64,000 nucleotides of DNA from Daedaleopsis sinensis (taxonomy: Eukaryota; Basidiomycota; Agaricomycetes; Polyporales; Polyporaceae), in contig CM066306.1 of NCBI GenBank assembly GCA_033807695.1, forward strand, positions 2,294,001 through 2,358,000. The letters run 5' to 3'. Each line of letters starts with the position of its first letter. Position 1 is the first letter of the stretch. This document shows, in pieces, positions 34,502 to 44,797 of this stretch. Below the pieces are notes generated by a model. The model ran no database searches. It saw only the letters and a program-made list of their open reading frames with translations, and was not told where the DNA came from. The translations under genes were made by a program, and so were the position numbers.

Positions 34502-35051
34502 AGAAAAGAGGGGACTGCTATTCGTGCGCTGTGACGACCATCTTTCGCTGTCTGGCTATGTTGTGTTGTACTCGGGAGTCTATGCTTGCCATGACACGCC
34601 CTTTTTCACGCCCTTTTTATCGATGCACGCAAAACTATGTACAGCGTATGACCGACACAACATGCTTGCTCTTCACTCCCATCTCTCGTGTGCGCGTGCA
34701 TTTTCTTGGCTCCTGTCCGGAAGATGGAGGGCGTAGGTAGAGAGAGTAACGCGATGCCCGTCCTGGCCGATGGCGCCGAGTCGGAAGAGCGGGTCGCTCG
34801 ATGGCGCGTTCAGGATGTCCATCTGCGACGGCGATGTCCACTGCCCATCATTGCGCAAGACGATTTCCACTGCCCACCATTGCGCAAGATTAATAGCAGA
34901 AGGCCCTGGCTCGGGCGAGTCGGAGGGCGCGCTTTATCGGCGCTTCTTGCCTCCGCGCATCTTGTATCCAACGTTCAACGTTCAACGTTTCAACATCCGT
35001 TCAACCACCATCTCCCTCGCCCTCATGCAACGGCAGAGACCACATTTCACG
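34502..35051. other. Spacer with RPS0 3' UTR, deaminase gene fragment and FunK1 leader
   Basis: The first 210 bases are RPS0 3' flank that is repeated downstream of FunK1. Bases 34738-34845 are a decayed piece of the glucosamine-6-phosphate deaminase gene. Next come two near copies of CCACTGCCCAYCATTGCGC (about 34837 and 34868) and a run of CAACGTT words at 34969-34990, just before the FunK1 start codon. Confidence 0.7.
34738..34845 (-). pseudogene. Decayed fragment of glucosamine-6-phosphate deaminase gene
   Basis: The plus-strand words AACGCGATG, CCCGTCCTGGCCGATGGCGC and CAGGATGTCCATCTGCGACG, then GTCCACTGC, match in order the functional deaminase gene at about 38686-38832. There the corresponding words are AACGCGATG, CCCGTCCTCGCCGATGCCGC, CAGGATGTTCACCTGCGACG and GTCCACTGC. 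The middle of the exon is deleted, and insertions and deletions break the frame. It lies between the RPS0 3' flank and FunK1, so it is a relic of a duplication of the RPS0/deaminase junction. Too short to encode anything. Confidence 0.75.
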
Positions 35052-37640
35052 ATGAGCACGCCTAAGGAGCCATCCAGCTCCCGCCTTCACTCGGAATCCA
35101 CGCCTGGCTCACGCTTACAAGAAGACGGTTCTGAAGACCTCAAAGACATGAGCGGCGAGATTGGGAATCAGGTATGGACTTTCAGTGCAGAACACGTCGC
35201 AGACAAGCTGTCTCCCAAGTCATGGAACACTCCTCCCGATAGTCCAGCTCCCGACAGCCCCTCAGCACTTATGATGGAAGTTCTCAGGAATGTCTCCTCT
35301 GTCGTTGGCCCCGAGCTCCCCAAAGAAGAAAGGAAGACCTACATCCACATCCAAAAATTCCTCAATCAGTGTGTTGCCAGCTGTGACACGGCCTACGACA
35401 AGCTCGCCCGCCGCCTGGGTCTAAAAGCGCGCTCAAACCGTTGGCAACCCGAACTTGTTTTCTCGAAGTTCGCTCGGCCCACTGCGGACGGCGTCGATGG
35501 CGCTGCCCCCCTCAAGCCAGACCTCATTGCGGCGTCTGAATTTGCTACTCCAGAAACTCCGTGTTACTGGAGTCTGCCCCGTAGCCTTGAAGGCCGTGCG
35601 CTCCAGATTCTCTTCGCGGTGGAGGTCAAGGATGACTGGCCTAGCATGGTGGAGCAGGCTGCCACATATGCGCGAGCGCAGTTCGGCGCGAACCCTCTGC
35701 GTACGTTCAGCATCGTCATTGCCATCCACCACATCGAATGCAAGCTTCGGTTCCTCATATTCCACCGAGGCGGACTTACTGCAAATCATCCCCTCGACCT
35801 GTCCGACCCGGAAGATATTCTTCGCATACAGATGCTTCTCCTGTCCGTGCTACTATGGCAGACGCCCCAGGATGCCGGCTTGCCTTCCTTCACGGATGGC
35901 CATTCCGTGTGGCTTCCCGTATCCGATTCGGAGGGTCCTTGCGAGGCATTCTTCGTGCAGACGTATCTCCACCAAGCTGACAGTACCCGTGGGCGTGCTA
36001 CTACGGTGTGCAAATTATCGCTTGGACCTGCTATACCGCCAGTACCGTTCCAGGACTCTGAACACAAGGACATACCTTCATGTTGGCTACGCAGGTCTCC
36101 TTTATGTCTGTCGTATGAACGAATGCTAAATTATCTCATAAGATGTCGAACCTCAGGCATACCTTCCAGAGCGTTACGGGCGGTTGCACTTTAAATCGAC
36201 CGCCTTCGTGTGTTCCAAACCACTACCGCCTGCGAATCCCGCCTTCAATACCTTTGTTATCAAGTACTCGTGGATTACCGAGGCAAAGCGTGGTCTCGAG
36301 GCTCAAATATACAATGCATGTGACGGCGATTTCGGGACGCCAGATCACCAGTACTCGTTCGAGGCGTGTTACCCCGACGGGTCTTCGATGTCGAATGAGA
36401 TCTTCTTGCCTGAGCCGGACCAACTCTCATCTTGCCATTGGCCCGTGTTCGGGACGGAGGCTCCGAAGAGCGTAGACCTTCGCTTCCTGTCCGTCGCCGT
36501 CTTCAGGGGCGCAGGACAGAGTCTCGAGTCTTGTGAGACTGCGTGGGATCTGTGCGAGTGCATCTTGGACTCCATGCTCGGTGAGTGCACTGCGTTTGGT
36601 TTCCCTTTCGGATTGTTTGGTATTAACTAGTGTGCGCAGGCTGGCTCTCGGTCTTGACTCACGGCTATCTGCATCGAGACGTGAGCATCGGCAACATCCT
36701 GAAGTTGGAGGAACCTGGGCATCGCAAGCGCTTCACGGCACGCAACGTGGCAAAGATCCTCAATACTAATGGCGACCGACCAGACACTCCCGCCGCTGAT
36801 CCTCACCTCAGTATTGCCGACGACCTTCGCGCGCGGAACCTGTCATCGGCGTCTCCGCAGTGGTCATCCACACAGGAGGACGTCTCAGACGACCGCTTCT
36901 GGACTGCACTCATGGATGAAGTGCGCGGCGACGAAGAACGTCTCATGATTGCAGGGTACGCCAAGGAGTTGGAGGACGTTCTCGCTCAGTTCAATCTGTC
37001 CGAGCGCTGCAAGGCTATCATCAACGACGGGGACATGGCCGCGGTTCTGGAGCAATATCTCTCATCGGACCACGTCGGCGTCATCTCGGTGAGTTTTGAG
37101 CTGCACCTTCTAGCCAGTGTCCCTCGCATACTGACGACGTGCATGAGCTTGAAGGGCACGCCGGAGTTCATGTCTGTGGCGTTACGCCAGGCGATGGAGA
37201 CAGGAGATAGCTACATGCAGTCTCCTATCGACGACTTGCAGTCATTCTGGTGGGCCACGCTGTGGGCCATGGTCTACAATCCCCGTTCTGCATGCCCTCC
37301 GTTGCCCTCTGACTCGTCAGCGTTCCACGATTGGCGCTCGCTTTTGGCGGACAGCAGAACAGAGCGCCTCTCGGTGGTCACCGTCCTGCAACATTTGGTC
37401 CAGACAGAGGACCTAAAGGACGCACCCCATCCGCCGATGGCGAAGGCGATGCTTCCGCTCTTGTTCCAGTGGTGGCAGTCGCTCCTTCGCCTAGAAGCAA
37501 CCTACAAACGGGCATCCAAATCTGCCGAGGAGCCTGAGAAGCTACGGCTTCTCTTTTATCGTGTTGCGTATCGGGGGGTGAAGGAGTTTGTTACGTTGTT
37601 GCACGAGGATCGCGAGTGGATTAAACGCACTTCTGGCTAG
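35052..37640 (+). CDS. FunK1-type fungal protein kinase, about 789 aa
   Basis: Exons 35052-36007, 36054-36094, 36143-36580, 36640-37088 and 37155-37640 total 790 codons in phase. An N-terminal region of about 320 residues contains FAVEVKDDWPSM and IHHIECKLRFLIFHRGG, which is usual in FunK1 proteins. The kinase core has FVIKYSW (candidate beta-3 Lys), HGYLHRDVSIGNIL (catalytic loop with His-Arg-Asp and Asn), INDGDMAAVL in place of DFG, and GTPEFMSVAL (APE-equivalent). About 110 residues separate catalytic loop and DGD motif, longer than in ordinary kinases. FunK1 kinases are expanded in multicellular fungi; substrates are unknown. The joints near 36008 and 36095 are less certain. An in-frame upstream ATG at 35025 would add nine residues. 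The gene lies between duplicated copies of the RPS0 3' end. Confidence 0.85.
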
Positions 37641-38168
37641 GACAGGACATACACTTTCGCTACTCGATGGACCGCAATCGCGAGAGCATATACATACGTC
37701 CTGTGGGGACGGGCAGCGCCCGCTAGCCGACGGCCAGGGCACGAAAGCTGACCTAGCTGTAATTTCCTTTGATAGCTGCACAGTCTGGTCGGGGCGCGGA
37801 GGCCCAGGAGTAACGAAAAGAGGGGACTGCTACTCGTGCGCTGTGGTGACGACTATCTCTCGCTGCATGACTATGTTGTGCTGTACCGTATCGGGGGTCT
37901 ATGCTTGCCATGACACACCCGCAAAACCATATGTCACTACAGCGTATGACCGAGGTCCGACACAACATGCTTGCTCTTCACTCCCGTATCTCGAATTGTG
38001 TGCGCGTGCATCTTCCTGGCTCCTCAGGCCTCAGGCCTCAGTCTTCTGGACAGATGTTTTCAGCGCGTAGATGAACAGCTCAAGGTACAAATACAAGGTG
38101 GATCCCATTAGGCCTAGGCCTGGAGTGATTCTACGATTCCGAAAAACGCTGCAAACGGTCTCCCCAGC
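37641..38168. other. Spacer holding duplicated RPS0 3' end
   Basis: Downstream of the FunK1 stop the spacer contains, from 37778, a diverged copy of the RPS0 last-exon end and 3' flank. After it come two adjacent AGGCCTC units and the 3' flank of the deaminase gene. Confidence 0.7.
37778..38024 (+). pseudogene. Duplicated RPS0 3' end (last codons plus 3' UTR)
   Basis: Nearly collinear with 34451-34714. Shared words include GGCGCGGAGGC, AAAGAGGGGACTGCTA, TCTATGCTTGCCATGACAC, ACAGCGTATGACCGA, ACACAACATGCTTGCTCTTC and TGTGCGCGTGCAT. The coding remnant reads QSGRGAEAQE-stop, with Trp changed to Arg and the GASGW segment lost. No upstream RPS0 coding sequence accompanies it, so it is a truncated copy. 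Confidence 0.9.
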
Positions 38169-39378
38169 TCACTCCATGCTGCCCACAGGCTCGGTCTTCA
38201 AAGCCTCATGCATAGCCTCGACCTCGTCCTGCACGCGCTCGATAGACTTGAAGTACTTGACGGTCTTGACATGGAGCTCGGCCGTGGCGTCCTCGTCGAC
38301 GACGATGAGCGCCCACGGGTGGAGCTGGAGCGCGGAGAGCGTCCAGAGGTGGTTGACGCCCTCCTCGATCGCCTTGGAGAGCGCGAGGGCCTTGCGCTGG
38401 CCGGTGACGACAACGACGACCTCGCGCGCGTCGAGGACGGTCGCGACGCCGACGGTGAGCGCCATGCGCGGGACGGCGGAGATGTCGTTGTTGAAGAAGC
38501 GCGCGTTCGCGAGGATGGTGTCGTACGCGAGCGTCTTGATGCGCGTGCGCGAGGCGAGCGAGGAGCCTGCCGCGCGCGTCTCAGCATGCGTGCGCGGAGG
38601 GCGGAACGCGACGGGGGCGCATGGACGGCCGGTGGACGGCGGGGGCGAGGGAAAGAGAGAGAGACGCACCGGGCTCGTTGAACGCGATGTGCCCGTCCTC
38701 GCCGATGCCGCCGAGGAAGAGCTCGATGCCGCCGTACGACTTGATCTTCTCCTCGTACTGCTTGCACTCCTTGATCAGGTCCTTTGCGTTCCCGTTCAGG
38801 ATGTTCACCTGCGACGGCGGAATGTCCACTGCTCGCGCGCGCGCGCCATGGGCGGCGGCCGCGTCAGCGCACATCCGTCTCGGAGCAGAGAAGACACGCA
38901 CCATGGGAGAAGAACTCGCGGAACATGAACGTGTGGTAGGACTCGGGGTGGTCCTCGGGCAGCCCGACATACTCGTCCATGTTGAAGGTAACGACATTCT
39001 TGAAGCTGCGGGCTCGCGTCAGCTCCGGTGCTGCGTCGCGCGGCGCGCGGCTCGCGGGCACTCACGAAAGCTTGCCCTCCTTCACGAGCTTGATGAGGTG
39101 CTTGTACGTGGGGATGGGCGAGGAGCCGGTCGGGAGACCGAGCACGAACGGCTTCTCCGCCGTCGGCGCAAAGTCGTTGATCCTGCGCAGCAGGTTCTGT
39201 TCAGCACGCGCGCGTATGGCTGGACCGAGCCGGGAGCATGCGCACGCACCTTTTGGAAATGTAGTTTGCGATGTACTCTCCGACGTGGGTCGCGTTGTCG
39301 CGGATGATGAGACCTGTCCGCGCGCGGTGAGCGCTCGGCTGCTACGGTGAGAGAGAGAGCGGACAAATTCGTACGCAT
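38169..39378 (-). CDS. NAG1: Glucosamine-6-phosphate deaminase, 281 aa
   Basis: Six exons (39378-39375, 39313-39250, 39182-39066, 39005-38902, 38828-38670, 38566-38169) give 282 codons, the usual length of the family. The protein starts [20 protein letters not shown] and has [17 protein letters not shown] (phosphate binding), [20 protein letters not shown] (catalytic Asp) and [18 protein letters not shown] (catalytic His/Glu region). It converts glucosamine-6-phosphate to fructose-6-phosphate and ammonia in amino-sugar and chitin breakdown. The first coding exon is only ATGC; the conserved MRLII start supports it. Introns here are GC-rich and up to 103 nt. It converges on FunK1, and a fragment of it lies at 34738-34845. 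The gene symbol follows Candida usage. Confidence 0.94.
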
Positions 39379-40052
39379 GGCTGATTAGATTGTAGGGAGG
39401 AGGGTCGTCGTCGGAGAGGTCGAGGTCGCTGTCGTGGTGGTCGAGGAGAAAGGCGGGATGGAGGGCATGGTGGAACCTTATGGAGTACTATAGAGGAGGA
39501 GAGGATGGCAGAGCTTGTGCTGCCGGGCGGCGGACCTGGGTCCATATGCCCTCACCGCTTCTCGCGAGCCATATCGATCTTGCTCAGCGTGCTCATCAGG
39601 CTGAAAGCATATGCTGCTTCCTTCTGCCCTGGCACCAACGTGCTCCTCATCACCATGTGCGCCCCCTTGCTCGCCTATCCGCTCTCCAACTGCCACTTAC
39701 CCCCAGCTATCGGTCCGATCATCCACACCTTCGGATTCTAACCACTCTCGAGTTCGTCTTCATGCACAGATAAATGCAGGGGCCAATTGCATGAGTACTA
39801 TACAATGTCGTATGAACAAACCTGAAGGTATATAACGTTATGATATCTGAACCAACAGCGGTCGCTTCAGCGGCAAGAGAGATCATCGTGATCATAAACA
39901 GCGTCTCGTCTCGCAAGGTGTCTCGTCGCGGAGTTCAAGTTAGTGTGAGGTGTCCAGTAGCCATGCATGGCACACGCCGTCTAATACGTACGTGAGCAGA
40001 TCCGTCGCGGTTCGTCTCGCGTCGTGTCGCCCTACCATCCCCCGGTCATGCA
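39379..40052. other. Intergenic region, no supported gene
   Basis: About 670 bases hold the promoter and leader of the deaminase gene and the 3' flank of the NIMA-like kinase, both on the minus strand. A plus-strand frame at 39480-39773 has no recognisable motif and is treated as chance. Confidence 0.6.
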
Positions 40053-42886
40053 TCATGACGAGGCCTTCACGCCCAGGGCCTTCCGTGCCTCCTCGTTCGC
40101 CCGCTGAGCCTTCGCGATCGACGACCTCACCATCGCCGCCGCCCCGCCGCTCGACACACTCCCAGCGGATGGCGGCCGCGAGCTCGCCTTTGCCGCGTTG
40201 ACGACCGCCATCGCGCGGAGCGTCGCCCCACTCTTTCTCGGCCCAGCCCGCGTAGGCTTGCCTGCTGCCGGCGCGCGGTCTTCCGTCTTCTTCAAGAAAG
40301 GACTCGGGAGGTTTTCCACGTCGTTCATATCGTATTGTGGGGGTGGCGCTTGCGCGAGCGCAGCAACGGCCGCGGCGGCGGCGGCGCTGGTAGACGCTGA
40401 TGAAGACTGGGCAGCAGATGCGGAGGCCGCGCGAGTTATCCTCGTCCGTGACGATCCCGACGAAGACGCCGACTCCACGGCAAGCGTCGCAGACCGCACC
40501 GCGGCCGAGGCGGAAGCAGCCCTAATCGACGGACGGCGTAACCTTGTCGGGCGTGCTGCGGGGTTCGACCCGGTACTTGTTGACTTTGAGTTGGTACTGC
40601 TCGTCGTCGACTGTGTGGGCGTGTGCTCTCCATCGCTGCTCTCCCGGTCCTTCTCTCTGCGCACAGCGCGGGGCCTGCTATCTGTCTCGTACCCATCTTC
40701 ACTGAGCTCGCCGTCGCTGTCGCTACTTTCCTCCGCGTCGAAATCGAATATTTTCGCGAAGTTCAGCCCGACCTTCGGGGTGTTAACGAACAGCTTGGCT
40801 AGTTCAGCAGGTGCAGGCGTCGCGATGGCCTCCCCCGTAGATGTGAGAATGACCCCTTGCATGGCCGAGGGAGGTGATATGTCAAAGTTCACTGACTTCG
40901 TCGGCAAGGGAGTCTCGAACATGGGTAGCTTGGCGGGGTGCGGCACCTTCTTGATAGGCTCAGGAGACTCCGTCAGTCGACTCAGAGGAGCCATGATGTT
41001 CTTCACTTCCTCGAGTGGGTTCTTCGACCTTGTCCGCCGCTCGGTAGTAGCAGGGGCCTCAAGAGCCTTCATCTTGACCTCCAACTCTCGCTTGACGCTT
41101 TCGATCCTGTCGCGTTCTTGCTCAAGCTCGTTCGCCTGCTGCTGAACCCACGCCATGCGCTCGTCGACCGCACGCCCCATGGTTTCCCGAGTCTGTCGTT
41201 CCCAGTCACCCCACATTCGTGCCATGTCTTCCTCGCGGCGGCGAACAGCTTCCATGATCTCCTGTTCTCGCAGCGCCATCCGATTCGCGACTTCCTCTTC
41301 TTGTTTGATAATCATTGCACGAAGCTCCTCGTCGCGCCGTGTAACGGCTGCTCGTATACGTTGCTGCATTGTCGATTCGGCGGTGGCGAGGAGGTTCCGG
41401 AGAGAAGTGAGCTCCTCGTCCTTCTGCGCGACTACCGCTGCAAACTGGGCTTCACGTTCTGCAAGAGCGGTCTCCCGTGCGACGATGTCTCGCTCTTTTG
41501 TAAGCAACGTGGTCTTGTGAGCCTTGACGGTGTTGAGCCTACAGCAGACACCTCAGTCGCAGTCAAAAGAAGTGGCTGAACTATTCTCACATCTTCTGTG
41601 TCTCCGCGACCTTATTTGCGAGGTCGATCCGTTCGTGCTGGAGCAGTTGGCTCGCAGAGGGGCGCATAGCGGGCTGGAACACGAACGGCATTTGAGAACT
41701 CATCATCATCTTCGTGAGCGGAGACCTACATTGAGGTTAAGCATTGACTTGATGACAGCGTTCAACGCAGGGCTATAGCCCTTTGGTAGAGGAGGTATAC
41801 GTCCATTGCTATTTACTGCGTAAGCGCAACGATTGGATCCACGTACATGCGGTCACTTACCGGATCAGGATGCTCAACTCCCCATGAGTCTTGGCCTCGT
41901 GGAAAGGAGGCTTCAGTGCGCAGAGCTCGTAGATGAGACATCCTAACGACCAAATGTCCGACTTCGAGTCATACGCCTTCTCTTGCATGAGTTCGGGAGA
42001 CATGTAATATGGCGTCTGGATAGATATGGCATTCATTCCTATGCCCACCCCGCAGTGATAGTTAGCTTACCCCGACATATGTGTTCGCGAAGCTTGCTTG
42101 GGCGAGGGCTTTAGATAGACCGAAGTCACCCAGTTTGACATTGCTGTTCTCGTCCAGGAATACTATTGAGATGCGGTTAGCGACAAGTGTATTCAAACAG
42201 TCGGAGGATCCGTGGCCGAGATAAAAGGTCTCCGTAACAGACGCAAAGCAAAGCAAACGAGTTGGGAAAGCGAACACACCATTGTCGGGCTTCAAGTCAC
42301 GATGGAGGATCTGGGCTCTCCTCTCTTTGCCGTCGCTCTCGGACCCAACGCTACTTGTTCTACCATGACCCCCATTCGGATGGTGACAGTAATTGAGAGC
42401 TAGGAGGATTTGCATGAAATAGTTCCAGATGGTGTCTTCAGGTATGAGTCGGTTGTGTCGCTGGGCTTGCTTGATGATGGCACAGAGGTCGCCGCCTCCG
42501 CAGTACTCCATGAGAATGTAGAGAATGCCAGCATCGCGGTCAACGTGTCGATCGTGGTAGCGGACGATGTGTTCGTGGTGGAGGTCCTTTAGGATGTTTC
42601 TTGAAGGCATACAAGCATGGCGTCGGCCAGAGGGTTCTCGCTGGATGATAGACATGCGACACTCACACTTCAGCAACAATCTGCTTGCGGTCACGCTCCG
42701 TCATGCGCTCGAAGTTAAGTTCCTTGCGTGCGAAGATCTGGGAGAATACATGAATGAGTCGAATTTCTGCACAAGATGGTTGGCACTCACGACGCCATCA
42801 GCTTTCCGGCGGACCTTGCGAATGATGCCGAAGGAGCCATTGCCAATCACGTCAAGAGCCTCGTAAAGCTCGAGTGCAGATGCCAT
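40053..42886 (-). CDS. NIMA/NEK-family mitotic serine/threonine kinase, 793 aa
   Basis: Eight exons (42886-42791, 42737-42667, 42599-42280, 42162-42071, 42015-41861, 41808-41730, 41673-41591, 41538-40053) give 794 codons. The kinase domain carries the Gly loop [13 protein letters not shown], the ATP lysine in [35 protein letters not shown] and [12 protein letters not shown], which is NIMA-specific wording. The NIMA-type insert before HRD ([12 protein letters not shown]) is present. The C-terminal half has a coiled coil ([37 protein letters not shown]) and a Ser/Ala-rich disordered tail, as in Aspergillus NIMA and yeast Kin3. NIMA promotes mitotic entry and chromosome condensation (family knowledge). 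Start chosen at the ATG encoding [11 protein letters not shown], placed as in relatives. Confidence 0.95.
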
Positions 42887-43770
42887 CACGGCCGGAGGGG
42901 AGGGGGAGGTGTCGAGGTCGGTGTCGAGGGGGAAGAGGAATGTTTAGTGGACAGCCGCCCAACCCCGATTCGAACCAGGGCGTCTGCGCTACGCGTCTCA
43001 CAAGCGCCCTCCATAGGGGCGGATGTCAGGTGACCGCGTCGTAGTACTCACTCCCAAATTCGAAGGCATTGTCGAAGAGGACAGCATACCGCAACACACG
43101 CTGCCACCTGTATAAGCACGCATAAGTGATGTTTCTTGAGTGCCGGTGAGTTGTAGTTGTTCATCATCGCCAGCTTGAGCAATTCATCGGTTTGACAGAC
43201 TTATGAGTTCTCCGTCGACCTCAGGTTGGTGCCACTGAATCACTGGTGACCATGCACCAACGGTAACGATAAGGCCGTATTCGCCCAGCATATTCGATAT
43301 ATTGTATACCAAACAAGCGATTATCCACAAGGTGCCATCTGCCAGTGGAAGATCTATTCACCCAAGATGATACTACCCCGTCTGACTCGTACGTTGAATT
43401 TAATATCTAGATGGCCAACGTAAAACACCGCGTGCCTATCGGCCATGGTCGGCGTGGTAAGCACTATTCTATAGATTATGAGTGCGCAGACATCTAGCTA
43501 CTCGGCTAAAGTATTCTTCTAGTGCCCGGTAGTTCTCTCAAGAACATCGGTATCGATCTATCTGCCTCACAAATACAATACTCTTCTTCCTTGAAACTCT
43601 ACAGCGAATGGAAGCCCGAGGCAGCCACTCATATCTGCACACGATGCGAAGTGAATTGTTCGAACGTTGATACATTGCAAGTCGTAAAGCACATCCTCAG
43701 GTACGTTCATCGTTCGCGTAATGACACCGCAGTTCCCTGCTTTCCCTCGCCTCGTCAGTTGCATATGCTT
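42887..43770. other. Intergenic region with a tRNA-like sequence
   Basis: About 880 bases between the NIMA kinase start and the stop of the DOMON-less b561 gene (both minus). The NIMA leader occupies the left part. A tRNA-like stretch lies at 42960-43026. The remaining DNA to 43770 shows no supported ORF; the plus-strand frame at 43522-43956 overlaps the b561 gene end and is a shadow. Confidence 0.5.
42960..43026 (-). other. tRNA-like remnant, uncertain
   Basis: Read on the minus strand, the sequence starts CCGCCCC and ends GGGCGG, which could form a 6-bp acceptor stem. It contains a good T-loop/B-box (GGTTCGAATC). It is about 67-68 nt, shorter than a normal tRNA of 72 or more, and no proper D-arm or 7-nt anticodon loop could be folded. 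It may be a decayed tRNA gene or chance. Confidence 0.25.
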
Positions 43771-44797
43771 TCATACAGCCTTCGCTTCAGTGGCAGTCGA
43801 GGGCTCGGCTTCGTGTGTCATGGGCTGTTTAGTGAGCTCGGTGTTCGAGCCACTATCGCTGCGCCTAGCCTGTCTCTCTTGCACCAACTGCCGTCGAAGG
43901 AGAAGAACCACGCCGGCGAAGTATGCAACCGCGAGGAGCTACGAGAACGCATGTAAGCGATCGCAATCAGCTGGCAGAAGCCACACTACGGAGCACTCAC
44001 GATGATCCAGATGTACCAAAAGACGTTCGCGCCATTGATGATCGGCCCCCTGCCCGTCTGCGCGGGCCACTCCGAACGGAAGCCCGTGCGAACCTGAGAA
44101 ATACCAGCCGAACACGGTGTGGTGTCAGCATGTCGTTAACGGAAGGGATGTGGATCATGAGAAGGTTGAGGGTGCAAACGTTCTGTTCGCTGCGGCGGCT
44201 GCGCCCTGTGCTGCGCAGTTCCCAGAAGTCGCGATGGTGTAACTACGCACGCCCGCACTGCACGCACCTGGAACATCGCGAGCGCGATGATCAGCAGACC
44301 GGTCACGGCGTGGAAGTAATTCTGGTAGGGGCGGCGGCCTTGCCCACTGGCCCACTGCTTCGGCTTGAAGTAATGGATGGACGCGCCGAAGGCCAGCTGC
44401 GCGAGATAGAGCACGAAGATCGCAACACCCCACTGCTTGTGGACGTCATTTGCCCCGCCGGACTGTGCGAGGAGGACAGCATGGAAGCCGAGGGAGACAC
44501 CAATAATGATAACGGGGCCCGCTGTCGACCACAGGCGTGAGTCATCATGAAACTCAGAGACGTTGGCGGGGACGTATAGTGCCTCGAGGATGTAATGGAG
44601 GATGTAATGGAGATATAGAACGCACCGATCGCGAACTGCACTATCCAATGCGCAGCGAACCATTTTGGCGTAAACGTACGCGAGTATCGCGCGAGGAGCG
44701 CGCCGAGCGGCAGCAGCCCCAGAAAGCCAATTACACAGAAGATGGCATGGGCGATGATGTACTTCTCGAAGGGGAGTAGGGGGATAACGATGGCCAT
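43771..44797 (-). CDS. Cytochrome b561-domain membrane protein without DOMON domain
   Basis: Spliced frames give MAIVIPLLPFEKYIIAHAIF, LPLGALLARYSRTFTPKWFA and AHWIVQFAI, then (after an intron) AGPVIIIGVSLGFHAVLL, HKQWGVAIFVLYLAQLAFG, NYFHAVTGLLIIALAMFQV and VRTGFRSEWP. The protein ends FWYIWIILLAVAYFAGVVLL plus a charged tail. Four histidines in AHA, AHW, VHK and YFHA match the heme b ligands of eukaryotic cytochrome b561. Five or six membrane helices are expected; the likely role is transmembrane electron transfer or ferric reduction (family knowledge). An exon upstream could add SDPYTPG-LDADKSPSTSDH, but no start codon was found there, so the ATG at 44797 is used. It is a close paralogue of the next gene upstream, which keeps a DOMON domain. 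Confidence 0.85.

Noticed and set aside
40198..41145. 315-codon plus-strand frame opposite the NIMA kinase tail
   Set aside because: It is the complement of the Ser/Ala-rich, well-supported kinase C-terminus and has no independent motif.
42960..43026. Functional tRNA gene
   Set aside because: Too short, and no regular D-arm or anticodon loop could be drawn, so it is listed only as a low-confidence tRNA-like remnant.
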